Assembly (NCBI GenBank): GCA_016708875.1
Contig: JADJFA010000021.1
Coordinates: 36,192-100,191 of the forward strand
DNA: 64,000 bases
From: Lewinellaceae bacterium
GTDB taxonomy: Bacteria; Bacteroidota; Bacteroidia; Chitinophagales; Saprospiraceae
Reading direction: 5' to 3'
Positions 34,785-44,605 of the stretch are shown piece by piece; the stretch's first letter is position 1; each line of letters begins with the position of its first letter. The translations under genes were made by a program, and so were the position numbers. The notes beneath the pieces are model-generated. The model made no database searches, was not told where the DNA came from, and worked only from the letters and a program-made list of their open reading frames with translations.

Positions 34785-36416
34785 ATGAGAAAAATAATAT
34801 TTATCCTCCTGATCTCGCATATCAGCATCTGTGCCTCATTTGCTTGTTGTTCAGGGGAGCCACATACCCTGACAGAACTCTTATTGCACGATCAATACAA
34901 CAGAACCATTTTTTTGTGCAGGGTATACAATACCGCTGCCAATTTGCAGGGAGGCTTTTTTTCCAAGGCAAAAGTGAACGAGGTTTTTAAAGGGAGGCTT
35001 GATAGCAGCTTCGTGGTCATACATACAGGCGGAAACTCAAGCGCTGGAGGTCGCCCGCTTAAACCCTACTCGGATTGGCTGATTTTCAGTCAGATGAACA
35101 GCAATGGCACGTTTAATGCAACCGTCTGCGACTGGTTTTCGTGCAGTGGAACCGACGATCCCGAGAAATTCTACAACACGCTTCAGATCATTTCTTCTTA
35201 TAAAAAAATGACCGAAAGCGCCTACACGGGCACGGTTGTTTGGTATTTCCCAGATGGCGCAAAAGCCGCCGAAGGTAACTTTCTGGAAGGAAAACCAGAG
35301 GGGAAATGGGTGCATTTCCGTCATGATGGTACTTTGAAAAGTGAGACTCGATATAAAAACGGCCTGCGACACGGAGAAGCTACTGAAATCCTGGAGAACA
35401 ATAGAGGCATTGCTGTTTCTACCTATTATAACGGCGTACTTATGGCGCAAAAAACGAGTTGCGAAGAATGCCCCAATTACTCAAAATCCGAGATGAGGAT
35501 ATCGGAAACAAAGGAGGGCCTGCAAAAGAGGCATTACAAATCCTGGCATCCCAATGGGATGATCTCCTCCGATTTTTTCCAAGAAAGCACGACTTCCTTC
35601 TATTATTTAGGACGCAACTATAGTGGTTTTGAATCATGGTTTTTACAAAAAGACAGCCTGGGGAAAGTGTTGAATAATGGTCAGTATTCCCGGGGTGCAA
35701 AAATTGGAAAGTGGATCGAAACGAATGAGAAAACCAAGGAAACCACTGAAGTTCAATATCCGGAACCTGTTTTACCTGCTTTTGATTTTTTTAGATTTTA
35801 TGAAAATGGAGGGCTGGAACTGGCCGGAAACCTCAAAAACGGAAAGCCAGAAGGTACTTGGAAGTTTTATAGCCAAAAAGGAAGCCTGGTTCGGGAAGCT
35901 AATTTTGAAGACGGCGAATTGTCGGGCGAGGAGCGGCATTTCCATTATCAATCCGAAAAGGTATCTGAACAGTGTCAATACAAAAACGGTAAAAAGCACG
36001 GTGAGCAGTTAGGGTTCTTCAATGACGGATCTATTCAGTCGCAATGTTTTTACGAGAATGGCGTCAAACACGGCGCTGAAATTACCTATCTTAAACCAGA
36101 GGTATGGCAATCCAAGGCGAATTACCTCAATGGGATGCTTCACGGCGATTACATCAGTCGCGACCCGCAAGGAGATACCCTCCTGGTGGCTACATTCCAA
36201 AATGATGCCTTGTACGGGAAGGCCATCGAATATTCAAAAGAATTAAAAACCTGCCAAAAAAGCACAGGCAGGTATGAAAATGGATTCAAAAAAGGTGAAT
36301 GGAGCGTGTTTGATTGTCAGGGGAAACTGAAAAAAAAGTGCGTTTTTGAGGGCGAGGATTGTTATTACTGCTATTATGGATCACTTGATTATGGGAAATG
36401 CAGGTCTGTAGAATAA
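34785..36416 (+). CDS. MORN_2/YwqK-like repeat protein, secreted
   Basis: 543 aa with a signal peptide (MRKIIFILLISHISICASFAC). Residues about 22-145 are a separate N-terminal domain with several cysteines (CCSGEP, CDWFSCSG). From about 150 to 520 it carries many repeats of the pattern YFPDG, A, G, KPEGKW, KNG, HG that define the YwqK/MORN_2 family. The YwqK name includes the word antitoxin for historical reasons; no toxin neighbour is present. Likely a periplasmic or surface protein with an extended beta structure. AT-richer than the average here. Convergent with the T9SS gene. Confidence 0.85.
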   Translation: MRKIIFILLISHISICASFACCSGEPHTLTELLLHDQYNRTIFLCRVYNTAANLQGGFFSKAKVNEVFKGRLDSSFVVIHTGGNSSAGGRPLKPYSDWLIFSQMNSNGTFNATVCDWFSCSGTDDPEKFYNTLQIISSYKKMTESAYTGTVVWYFPDGAKAAEGNFLEGKPEGKWVHFRHDGTLKSETRYKNGLRHGEATEILENNRGIAVSTYYNGVLMAQKTSCEECPNYSKSEMRISETKEGLQKRHYKSWHPNGMISSDFFQESTTSFYYLGRNYSGFESWFLQKDSLGKVLNNGQYSRGAKIGKWIETNEKTKETTEVQYPEPVLPAFDFFRFYENGGLELAGNLKNGKPEGTWKFYSQKGSLVREANFEDGELSGEERHFHYQSEKVSEQCQYKNGKKHGEQLGFFNDGSIQSQCFYENGVKHGAEITYLKPEVWQSKANYLNGMLHGDYISRDPQGDTLLVATFQNDALYGKAIEYSKELKTCQKSTGRYENGFKKGEWSVFDCQGKLKKKCVFEGEDCYYCYYGSLDYGKCRSVE

Positions 36417-36444
36417 TAAAGAGAAATATAATGGATCAAGCATT

Positions 36445-36489
36445 GATTCGCATGAGCCACCCCAAACTTAGGAATGACTCATGCGAATC
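36445..36489. terminator. Hairpin between convergent genes
   Basis: GATTCGCATGAG (36445-36456) pairs perfectly with CTCATGCGAATC (36478-36489) around a 21-nt loop. Position and shape suggest a bidirectional terminator, without a long T-run. Confidence 0.6.
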
Positions 36490-36498
36490 ACTATACTA

Positions 36499-39400
36499 TC
36501 ACCGAATCACAACTTTTTTCGTGTAAATCTCGCCATCCTGGCCATGCAAAACCAACAAAACAAATCCACTGCTCTGGCCACTTTCCAGATTCAGGGTAAG
36601 GAGCGGCTGCAAATCGTTTGCATTCATTTGTAGCAACAACCGCCCATCAGCACCGAACAGATCCAAACGCTGCAATTGAGGCAGCACCTGATGGAGATCC
36701 AGCACAATCTGATCGTGTGCAGGGTTGGGCCACACCTTGATCTGTGAGCGCATATCTGGCTCACCCGATGCAAGTATTAGATCCACTACCACTGAATTTG
36801 ATTGTGTACACCCGTTCGCATCAGTCACTATGACCGAATAGACTCCAAAAGATAATGCGGATAGGTTTTCCGTTGTTGCGCCTGTACTCCATAGATAAGC
36901 ATAGGCGCCTGTTCCACCTGAGGCTATTACAGCTGCGGTACCGTTGTTTTGATTGTCAAAAGTTGGCGTGGAATTCATGGTCACCACCAAAGGATCAGGC
37001 TCCGTCAACACAATCGTCTCCACAAACTCACTTCTATAACTGTCTGTCACTGTCACCAGGTAGGTGCCCGCAGGTAGTCCGACAAGTGAATCGCCCTGTA
37101 AGTTTAAGTTGCTCCATAGGAACGTATAGGGTGCTACCCCACCTGAAACTTCGACATGGATTGCGCCATCCGCAACACCATTACAAGAGGGCGAAAGCGT
37201 TTCAACGGAATGGAAAATCGGAGGGTTCGGTATGAACGGATAGCCAATGGTATGGAAGGCTGTATTGGTGAAAACGGGCTCGTTTTGATCAAAATAAATG
37301 GCAGCAGTGTTTTCTATGACGGTGCCATCAGCCAAATCGGTTTGTTGTGCAATACGGAATTTTACATACCCATGTGAAGCTACTTCATTCACATTGCTAT
37401 CGGGCAGGGCAATAGGCAGGAACACAAAATGCAGGATGCCTCCCGGATAAATATCCAGACGAAACGGGTGACTGGAAGCACCAATTTCCAAAGTACTCGC
37501 ATCCAGCAATGGAGAAAGGGTGTCTACAATAATCACCTTGAAGGCGGTGTCAGTGCCTGTATTTTGAAAGCGGATCTTGTAATCAATTGTCTCGTTGGCG
37601 CGTATAAAATGTTGATTGGTATACCCAATAGGCACGGCGGTCTTGTCATTTGGATCACAGGATGCTACCACCTCGCTACAATCCTGATCGTAGGTAATGG
37701 CGTTGTCATTCTGTCCGTAAAGGTTTATCAACCCCGGGGTGTTCAATCCGCCACATCCTTCAATGGCCGTTGCAACATATCCAGATACAGGGAAGCCGGG
37801 TACTTGTTCCGATTCGATGCGCCACGTAGCCCCATTTGCAGGTGCTTTGATAACGATGGAATCGCCCGCATTCAACTGATAAGAAGCATCTTTGTACATG
37901 ATGAAATCTTCCACTACGATATAATTGAGCGGCTGCGTCATATCCTGTGCTCCTATGTTGCGCAGCACCAGACTAACCGAATCGCCTGAGCAATAAGCAG
38001 TTGCAGTAACCTCTGCACCTTGCCATGCGCCATTGCAAGGAACATCCGGGAACACCGTTGCTTCATTGCACAAGGTTTGGCCCGGCATAGCACTACAACT
38101 CACGAAGGCATGCACTACAATAGTGCCGCATTGAAACGGCGGGACATTGCCGACCTGAAATGTGTAGATGCTATCTGGCCCCGCAACAGTATAGGGCAAA
38201 TCAGCAGATTGCAGACTGATCAAGGGGTCGAGATTTACCGTTACAAAAGCGCCGTACGCTGTATCCAAACCAACGTTGCAATAGCTCACGGTAAAGAAAT
38301 TGGTAGCACAGCGGCGGGTAAACAAATTGCCAATATCTACTTGCATTAGCGGACAATCGCCTTCAGACTGCAAGCCAATGTCGAAGTTGTGGCTTGGTGC
38401 ATTCGTTGAATTTGGAATATTCAAGGCGGTGGCACACACCGGGTTTACGTAGGACGGAAGCACCAGGTGTAAATCGGCTGACAAATCCTGAACACTGAAT
38501 TCAATCTCAGTGGAGTATGTGCCATCAGCATTTGGATAAAAGGTTTCCGAGACGCCAGATGGCAACTTGGTAACTACCAAAGCAAAGTGATTAACGCCCT
38601 GCTCTCCTGCATCGGGATTGCAATCGTCGTCCGTATCGAGGTAAACCTTGCCTTGAACGGTTACTGTGTGTGTAGTGGGAAACAAGATGGCTTGTAAGCA
38701 AGTGGCCGTTTGCCCGGTTCCATCTGTCCAAAGCCATTGTCGTGTAAACCAGCTATACTCGGCAGTGCCGACTTGATAATCAATGGTATAGGTCGAATCC
38801 ACATAGGTGCAGGCACCATCATAAAGCCCGTTACCAAATGCATCGAAACCACTCAAATCATTGTTATTAAATGCAGATAACAAGTCTACATTACCTACAT
38901 CATAAGAAACAGTGACCGATGCTGGGCAATCGCTCACGCAGGCATTGCAATTGGCCGTATTGGAAACCAGTACCGTATGCAGGCAAGTGGAGGAATTGCC
39001 CGATGCATCTGTAGCGGTCAGTTGGAGGTATGGACCCCCAGATCGGCACAATCATATTGTAAGAGGCTGGAACGAGGGTCGCTGCACTACAATTCTCTGT
39101 GGCAGTGATGGACAAATCAGTTGTGACAAGAGAGACCGGCCCCGCTCCATTTAGGTCTACTGTACTAATTCCAGCGCATTCCAAGACCGGGGGCAATTTG
39201 TCTTCAACCTTGGCACTTCCCCAGCAACTATTGCCAGAGGGTACGTGCTTTACGCGCACCTGATAGGTATTGCCGATGTCGGCAGGGCCTAGCACCGCTG
39301 CTACCCATGGGCCATTGCCATAAGGAACAGTTTTGTCCAGTTCCACGATACAGTTGCTGAAAATTGTTCCTTCCAAAACATCTTCCGGCAGGATGGTATA

Positions 39401-39520
39401 GGAGCAGTTTTCATTGAGTGAGAAATAAACCAAGTCATTGCAAACAAGACTTTGAGCCGTGTTTTTCTCTGCGATCAGCAGGATTAAAAGCAAGCTAAAG
39501 AGTAAACCAATTTTTTTCAT
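36499..39520 (-). CDS. T9SS-exported surface protein with SprB repeats (frameshifted)
   Basis: About 1,006 aa. Signal peptide from the ATG at 39520 (MKKIGLLFSLLLILLIAEKNTAQ), HYR-like N-terminal domains, a DUF11-like central region (NDKTAVPIGY, ETIDYKIRFQNTGTDTAFKVIIVDTL), two SprB repeats (SCNGVADGAIHVEVSGGVAPYTFLWS) and a type A T9SS sorting domain (KVWPNPAHDQIVLDL ... KKVVIR). So it is sent across the outer membrane by type IX secretion and anchored at the surface; adhesion or gliding is a fair guess. The frame breaks at a run of five C on the plus strand (about 39032); four would read PIWGPYLQLTATD. Probably intact in reality. Confidence 0.9.
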
Positions 39521-39563
39521 GAGATGTAAATTTTTGTTCGGTACAAAAGTCACTACACTCGAC

Positions 39564-39593
39564 TTGTCCAGCAAATACATTTTATTACTTTTG
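39564..39593 (+). promoter_or_regulatory. Predicted promoter of the 39661 gene
   Basis: TTG 39564-39566, 19-nt spacer, TACTTTTG 39586-39593: a full match to the Bacteroidota consensus. Predicted leader about 60 nt. Confidence 0.65.
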
Positions 39594-39660
39594 TAGGGTA
39601 ATAATTTAACGAGGTGTTGTCAAAATCGTTGAAAGTCAATATATTTTAAAATAGCTTTTC

Positions 39661-41033
39661 ATGAAATCACAAAAACTCAGCCTGGCCCTTTTTGCGCTTA
39701 CCAAGCTGGAACAGCGCCGATTTGCTCAATTTTTGAACTCCCCTTTTTCAATCAGCGTCAGGATATAATCCGGTTGTACCAGGGTTTGCTGCAAGCGAAA
39801 GACTCCGGCGATCATGCCCAAATCTTTCCGGAAGGCACTTATTCGCCCTCCGCGCTTCGTTTGCTGATGAGTTATTTGCAAAAACTGGTTGATCAATTCC
39901 TGGCGCTGGAACATTGGCAAAATACGCCTGCCGCCGTCGAAAGTGACTTGGTGCAGGCATACCGCCAAAAAGGGCTGGACAGACATTTTCAGGACGCCTT
40001 GCAGGGCGCAAAACTAAGCCTGGAGCGCCAACCCCTGCGCAACAGCGACTATTATGTGCGTGCGGGTATTTTGCTTTGGGAAGAAGCGCGTTACAACTCC
40101 CTGCGTCATCCTGAAGAGGAGCAGTACCTCATCGGATTATCGGACAATGCCGATCTGATTTGGTTGACGCAAAAACTGCGCTATCTGTGCTTGCATACTG
40201 CGTACCGCACACGGTTTAACTCCGCACACAGTCTGAGCCTGCGTCGGGAGGTAGAAGACATCCTCGAAAGTCATGCTTTTTTAGAAAACACAACCATTTC
40301 CACCTGGTACTATTGCCTAAAAATGCTGGAGGAGCCCGAGGCTGCCGAATATTTCAGCCGCTTCAAACAAGGCGTTTTAACCCATGGCTTGTCGTTTCAC
40401 CAGGATGAATTGCGCGATCTGCACTTGTTTGCCATCAACTATTGCATCCGGAGGGTAAACGAGGGACAAAGAGGCTTTTTCCACGATATTATGGATTTTT
40501 ACAAAGACGGACTGAGCAAAGGCCACTTGCTCGACAATGGGGTTTTGTCTCACTTCACCTATTACAATATTGTGGCGGCAGGGCTGCACACACATGAATA
40601 CGAATGGGTGGAAGGCTTTATTCCAGGCTATCGGAATGCGCTCGAACGCAGTTACCGCGATAGTGCTTATAGTTTTAACCTCGCTCGTTTAAAGTTTGCC
40701 CGAAAAGCCTACGACGAAGCTCTGGAACTCCTGCAACACTCCAACTACCACGAACCACTGCTCAATATGGCCGCCAAAACAATGGCGTTGAAAATCTACT
40801 ATGCGCTGGACGAATACGAGGTTTTGTCTGCCCACCTGGAGGCTTTTATCAAATACATCCGGCGCAAACCGGGACTGGGCTATCACCGCAATAATTACCT
40901 CCAGTTGGCTCGCCTTACGCAAAAACTTATCAGCCTAAACTGGAACGACAAATCGGAGGTACAAGCGCTTCGACAAAAGATTGCAGATGAGCCGGTGTTG
41001 ACGGAGAGGGAGTGGTTGTTGGAGCAGTTTTGA
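39661..41033 (+). CDS. Conserved hypothetical helical protein (frameshifted)
   Basis: About 457 aa, almost entirely helical, with TPR-like spacing toward the C-terminus (SFNLARLKFARKAYDEALELLQHSNY). The N-terminus starts at the ATG at 39661 (MKSQKLSLALFALTKLEQRRF). The frame breaks at a T-run at about 39747; one extra T gives NSPFFNQRQDIIRLYQGLLQ and joins the long frame. I recall similar unnamed proteins in Saprospira-like genomes, but no function. It has its own clear promoter. Its soluble, repeat-like make-up suggests a scaffold or regulator. Confidence 0.72.
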
Positions 41034-41062
41034 TTCATCCATAGTGGCAGGAAGCACAAAAA

Positions 41063-41094
41063 TTTGCCCCAAACACTAAGATGCGCTATTTTTG
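41063..41094 (+). promoter_or_regulatory. Predicted promoter of the DUF433 gene
   Basis: TTTG 41063-41066, 20-nt spacer, TATTTTTG 41087-41094. The ATG follows only 15 bases later, so the leader is only a few nucleotides. Confidence 0.6.
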
Positions 41095-41108
41095 TAAAAA
41101 ATTCCTAC

Positions 41109-41432
41109 ATGACATCTACACTTCAGGAAGCAGGTGCCTTGCTGCCAAAAATGTCTGCGCTGGACAAAGCCCAATTGTTGCAATGGGTCATCAGTGATTT
41201 GACCAATGTGTTCCCTGGCATAGAGAAAACACCGGGCGTGTGTGGCGGAGATGCCTGCATCGCTAAAACCAGAATTCCTGTTTGGTCGCTGGTCAATTCC
41301 CGTCGCTTGGGCATGGATGACGCTGAGATTTTGTACAATTTCCCTACACTGAACCATGAGGATTTGAAAAACGCCTGGAATTATTACCGCGCTAATGAGG
41401 AGGAAATTGATGCGCAAATCCACCTAATTTGA
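41109..41432 (+). CDS. DUF433 family antitoxin-like protein
   Basis: 107 aa. The DUF433 core is visible: PGVCGGDACIAKTRIPVWSLV, then ILYNFPTLNHEDLKNAWNYYRAN. DUF433 is a small winged-helix-like domain usually paired with a DUF5615 PIN-like toxin just downstream. Here the next sequence is a REP repeat and then an unrelated membrane protein, so the toxin is absent. About 40 extra N-terminal residues (ALDKAQLLQWVISDL) resemble those of longer DUF433 variants. Start ATG 41109. Confidence 0.85.
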   Translation: MTSTLQEAGALLPKMSALDKAQLLQWVISDLTNVFPGIEKTPGVCGGDACIAKTRIPVWSLVNSRRLGMDDAEILYNFPTLNHEDLKNAWNYYRANEEEIDAQIHLI

Positions 41433-41450
41433 ATGGTTAAGTTTCACATA

Positions 41451-41493
41451 GTCACTCACGGAGGTTGGCATTTGGTCTTTTGACCAAATGCGG
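41451..41493 (-). repeat. REP-like repeat, GGTC-hairpin family, reverse copy
   Basis: Hairpin GCATTTGGTC-TTTT-GACCAAATGC with the flanking tail GTCACTCACGGAGGTTG, the reverse of the copies at 42050-42072/42373-42406 and 42563-42607. Confidence 0.75.
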
Positions 41494-41574
41494 TTAGGGG
41501 AAGAACAAAAGATACCATTGTTTTTCTGGGTATAGTACTTGAAACTTTAATTTCGCCAACTTTTTTAACAAAAT

Positions 41575-42027
41575 ATGGAAGCACTATTGTCAGCCCTCAA
41601 TCTTTCAATTACAGATAAAGCACTTTTAATATTTAGCCCAATCTGTGCTATGCTAGGAAGTTTAGTTCACGCAATAATTAGTGAGATTGATTTAAGCAAA
41701 TTTCCAAAGCCTGGAAAAAATGGAAAAATTAATGGTAGTTTAAGGACTCCTTTAGAACTTTTGCTTGTATTTAAATGGCTTTTTTCAAGACTAATAGTAG
41801 GTGCTATTATCGGATTTGTTTTTTCACTATATTTTATTGGAATAATAAAAGAAGATACTACGTCATTATCTAGAGTGTTTGGCTTTGCTGTTTTGGTTGG
41901 ATATTCTGCACCCAAATTATGGAATTCACAGGAAAAGTTTGTTATTGGTTATATCGATACCAAAATGAAGGATATTGAAAGCCTGATTAATAAAAAAATA
42001 GAGAATGCAGAATCTAATGAAGGTTAG
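41575..42027 (+). CDS. Hypothetical membrane protein
   Basis: 150 aa with about three hydrophobic segments (ALLIFSPICAMLGSLVHAII; LIVGAIIGFVFSLYFIGII; FGFAVLVGYSA) and a charged C-terminal helix (KMKDIESLINKKIENAE). AT-rich compared with flanking genes, and placed among repeats and a MITE, so likely acquired. No family recognised. Start ATG 41575. Confidence 0.65.
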   Translation: MEALLSALNLSITDKALLIFSPICAMLGSLVHAIISEIDLSKFPKPGKNGKINGSLRTPLELLLVFKWLFSRLIVGAIIGFVFSLYFIGIIKEDTTSLSRVFGFAVLVGYSAPKLWNSQEKFVIGYIDTKMKDIESLINKKIENAESNEG

Positions 42028-42072
42028 TCCGCCCCCGTGGGTTTTCCCTCCGCCGCACTTTGGTCTTGTGAC

Positions 42073-42372
42073 CTACGGTATGCACACAAAATCGGTTGAT
42101 TATCAATGCTTATGCCCAAATCAATTTTGGAATTGTGTTTACACCAGCTCAACGTGAGTTGTCTTCCTGACGGGATCTGTCCGCATCAAGTGCGCTTTGC
42201 CCGAGTATTAGCCATTTTGAGTGCTCGGTAAGGCTAATACTCGGGCAAAGCGCACTTGATGCGGACAGATCCCGTCAGGAAGACAACTCAGCCAAAGCTT
42301 GATTACTCAAGTTAGCAACAAGAAACTGTAGTAATAAATTGATTATCAATTATATTTGTGTGCATACCGTAG
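42073..42372. mobile_element. MITE-like element, 300 bp, with target-site duplication
   Basis: Perfect 18-bp terminal inverted repeats (CTACGGTATGCACACAAA at 42073-42090 and its complement at 42355-42372). Inside is a perfect 58-bp inverted repeat (42156-42213 and 42232-42289) with an 18-nt loop, plus subterminal TTGATTATCAAT on both sides. An 11-bp direct repeat GGTCTTGTGAC flanks it (42062-42072 and 42373-42383). No transposase is encoded. Removing the element and one duplicate restores a REP unit like the intact one at 42563-42607, so the empty site is known. Confidence 0.93.
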
Positions 42373-42430
42373 GGTCTTGTGACCAAGTGCAACTTTCGTG
42401 AGTTACCATGCTATAACCTGCGTCAAAGAT

Positions 42431-42541
42431 TCACAAAACCGCCTCCAAATACCCCCACAAACACTCCAACCCACAAACCCTAACATACTCCTCCAACGGA
42501 TAATCCACATTATGCGGCAACACGATAAAAGTGGGCGGGTT
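42431..42541 (-). pseudogene. C-terminal remnant of an unknown gene
   Basis: 36 sense codons ending at a TGA, with protein-like composition (PPTFIVLPHNVDYPLEEYV, then LECLWGYLEAVL). An in-frame stop lies directly upstream, next to the REP unit at 42563. Probably the tail of a gene cut away by repeat activity. Family unknown. Confidence 0.35.
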
Positions 42542-42562
42542 TTACCCTGCATGGTCTTCTTC

Positions 42563-42607
42563 CCGCCGCACTTTGGTCTTGTGACCAAGTGCAACCTCCG
42601 TGAATGA
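42563..42607 (+). repeat. REP-like repeat, GGTC-hairpin family, intact copy
   Basis: CCGCCGCACTTTGGTCTTGTG then ACCAAGTGC with the tail AACCTCCGTGAATGAC. It is the unoccupied version of the site hit by the MITE. Confidence 0.8.
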
Positions 42608-42828
42608 CAAAGCCAATAAATGGATCTGGTGAAAATAGATTTGAGTGCCTAAAATGCTGATATATAGACAGATAGTAAAATTTAGGGCGCAGTTAAATGT
42701 CGCTTCTTCCAGCCAAATCTAAAGCCCAATTTTAGATTTGGCTGGAAAAAATTTCAACAATGGTTTTTATTCTTGATTGTATTTTCACTTGACTACAATC
42801 TGTAGCCAACTGCGACTGCCACTGCCCC

Positions 42829-43752
42829 CTACTTCTGGCTCGCCTCGTACAAAAAGTCCTTCTCTTCCTGACTCAAGCTCTCATACCCCTGCGCCTTTAT
42901 TTTATCCAGTATAGCGTCCAGTTTTTCCTGAAAAGAACCGTCGTGCGAATCAGATTTACTGCTGCCCTTTGCACCGCCAAACGTAGCGCGCATAGTAGGG
43001 GCGTTTTTAGGGCGATTGAATTTTGGGCCGGGTTTGGAAGAAAACAGTCTTCTAACCCAGGCAAAAAAATTGTCAATCGGAACGGCCCAGTCACGCCCGT
43101 CGCGGAGTTGATAGACAAAAAAGCAGCCCGTTGCAAAGCCCCCGATATGCGCCGCATGACCGCCCGTGTTCGATTTTCCAGCGATCGCTACCAAATCGAG
43201 CAGGAAAAGTATGAGTACGATGTATTTCACTTTTATAGACCCCAGGAACAGCAAATTGACCCGGTAATCCGGGGCGAGAATAAGCGCTGCACCCCCTAAG
43301 GCCATCACCGCACCTGAAGCCCCCAAAGCATAAGATCCTACTTCCAGGAAAAACTGAGCGGTCACCACAAAAATCACGCCCCCCACTAAGCCCCCGAGCA
43401 GGTAAATCGGCAAGATCCTGCGGTCGCCAATAAGGTCGCTGACAATGCGGCCAAAAATGTAAAATGCAACCAGGTTATTGAGCAGATGCAAAAAGTCATC
43501 GTGCAAGAACATGTGCGTCACAATTCCCCAAGGCTGCCAAGCCAGCGTACCCAGTTCACCCTGTAAGCACAAGAACTTGAGTGTGCTCAGGTACATCTCA
43601 TCTGCGCTGCCCATTGTAAAAATGCTCAGGCCGAGATAGATGAGCTTCATGATTACAAACACAGCAAAATTGACCACCACGAGCTTGGTCACCATATTGC
43701 CAGCCCGCAAGGAATATTGGAAGTCGTCCCAGATAGATTTGAATAGCGACAT
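42829..43752 (-). CDS. Rhomboid family intramembrane serine protease (with C-terminal extension)
   Basis: 307 aa, about six membrane helices. The catalytic Ser is in GASGAVMA (about residue 145), the partner His in HAAHIGG (about residue 200), and the HMFLHDDFLHLLNN loop is typical. It cleaves membrane-protein substrates within the bilayer; the substrate is unknown. About 85 residues after the helices form a soluble charged tail (AQGYESLSQEEKDFLYEASQK), longer than in the sister gene. It is last in the mutL-rhomboid-rhomboid run, after a long palindrome. Confidence 0.93.
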   Translation of the reverse strand: MSLFKSIWDDFQYSLRAGNMVTKLVVVNFAVFVIMKLIYLGLSIFTMGSADEMYLSTLKFLCLQGELGTLAWQPWGIVTHMFLHDDFLHLLNNLVAFYIFGRIVSDLIGDRRILPIYLLGGLVGGVIFVVTAQFFLEVGSYALGASGAVMALGGAALILAPDYRVNLLFLGSIKVKYIVLILFLLDLVAIAGKSNTGGHAAHIGGFATGCFFVYQLRDGRDWAVPIDNFFAWVRRLFSSKPGPKFNRPKNAPTMRATFGGAKGSSKSDSHDGSFQEKLDAILDKIKAQGYESLSQEEKDFLYEASQK

Positions 43753-43807
43753 GACGAGTGAGTAGATTGGAAGATTGATTCGATTGATTCGATTGGGGGT
43801 TGAACGA

Positions 43808-43930
43808 TTGATTCGATTGGGGGATTGAAACGATTGATTCGATTATTTGAAAAGGTCCAATCCAATCCATCCATGCCATGTCTTTATGGAACCAATCGAA
43901 TCAATCGTTTCAATCCCCCAATCGAATCAA
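43808..43930. repeat. Word-repeat palindrome, GATTGATTCGATT family (37-bp perfect arms)
   Basis: 43808-43844 and 43894-43930 are perfect complements over 37 bp around a 49-nt loop. A further copy of the word lies at 43772-43802. It separates the two rhomboid genes. Confidence 0.92.
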
Positions 43931-43932
43931 TT

Positions 43933-44601
43933 TCATTTAAACCTAAACTTCGTCCAGTAACCGATCAGCAGAAAGCCTACCAATGCCCCTCCAAGGTGCG
44001 CAAAGTGGGCAATGCCGGTTGAAAAGCCACCAATGCCATAAAACAATTCCGCGGCTGCCATGATCGGCACAAAATACTTGGCTTTCATGGCAATGGGCGG
44101 GAATAGCAATCGGATTTCCATGTTTGGGAAATTTATCGCAAAGGCGATCATAATTCCAAATACAGCTCCCGAGGCACCCAATACTGAACCATTCCAGGTG
44201 GTGGGGTCTATGCCCATGTTTTGCAATTCCCACCATTGCACTCCCGTGTGTATGGCCCAGGCGCCCAAGCCACAAGTAAGGTAGTAGAACAAAAACCGCT
44301 GAGGTCCCCATACCATTTCTACCATAGTGCCAAACCAATAAATGCCCAACATGTTGAATAACAGGTGCATAAGGCCACCGTGCATGAACATGTGGGTTGC
44401 GATTTGGAATGGCTCGAAATGCGGCGATCCGGGTAAGAACGAGGCCAGGTACATACGGCCCATAACGTCGTAATCAAGGGTATCACGGTTGAATACGCCT
44501 TCGCCGAGAAACAAATACGAGCCTATAAAAACAACGACATTTATAAGAATCAATTGGCCGGATACACCGCGAAAGGGCATGTTGAAAAATGAATTGGACA
44601 T
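43933..44601 (-). CDS. Rhomboid family intramembrane serine protease
   Basis: 222 aa, six membrane helices. HMFMHGGLMHLLFNMLG, the catalytic GASGAVFG and HFAHLGG are all present. It starts at ATG 44601, four bases past the mutL stop, so probably translationally linked to mutL. It is a paralog of the downstream rhomboid and lacks that one's soluble tail. The mutL-rhomboid order recurs in Bacteroidota as far as I recall; whether it has meaning for repair is unknown. Confidence 0.93.
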   Translation of the reverse strand: MSNSFFNMPFRGVSGQLILINVVVFIGSYLFLGEGVFNRDTLDYDVMGRMYLASFLPGSPHFEPFQIATHMFMHGGLMHLLFNMLGIYWFGTMVEMVWGPQRFLFYYLTCGLGAWAIHTGVQWWELQNMGIDPTTWNGSVLGASGAVFGIMIAFAINFPNMEIRLLFPPIAMKAKYFVPIMAAAELFYGIGGFSTGIAHFAHLGGALVGFLLIGYWTKFRFK

Positions 44602-44605
44602 AAGG

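Noticed and set aside
34785..36416. Toxin-antitoxin system, from the YwqK antitoxin label
   Set aside because: The label is historical for MORN-like repeats; there is no toxin gene and the protein is large and secreted.
43772..43930. CRISPR-like array
   Set aside because: Repeats are short words in head-to-head palindromes without unique spacers of even length, and no cas genes are present.
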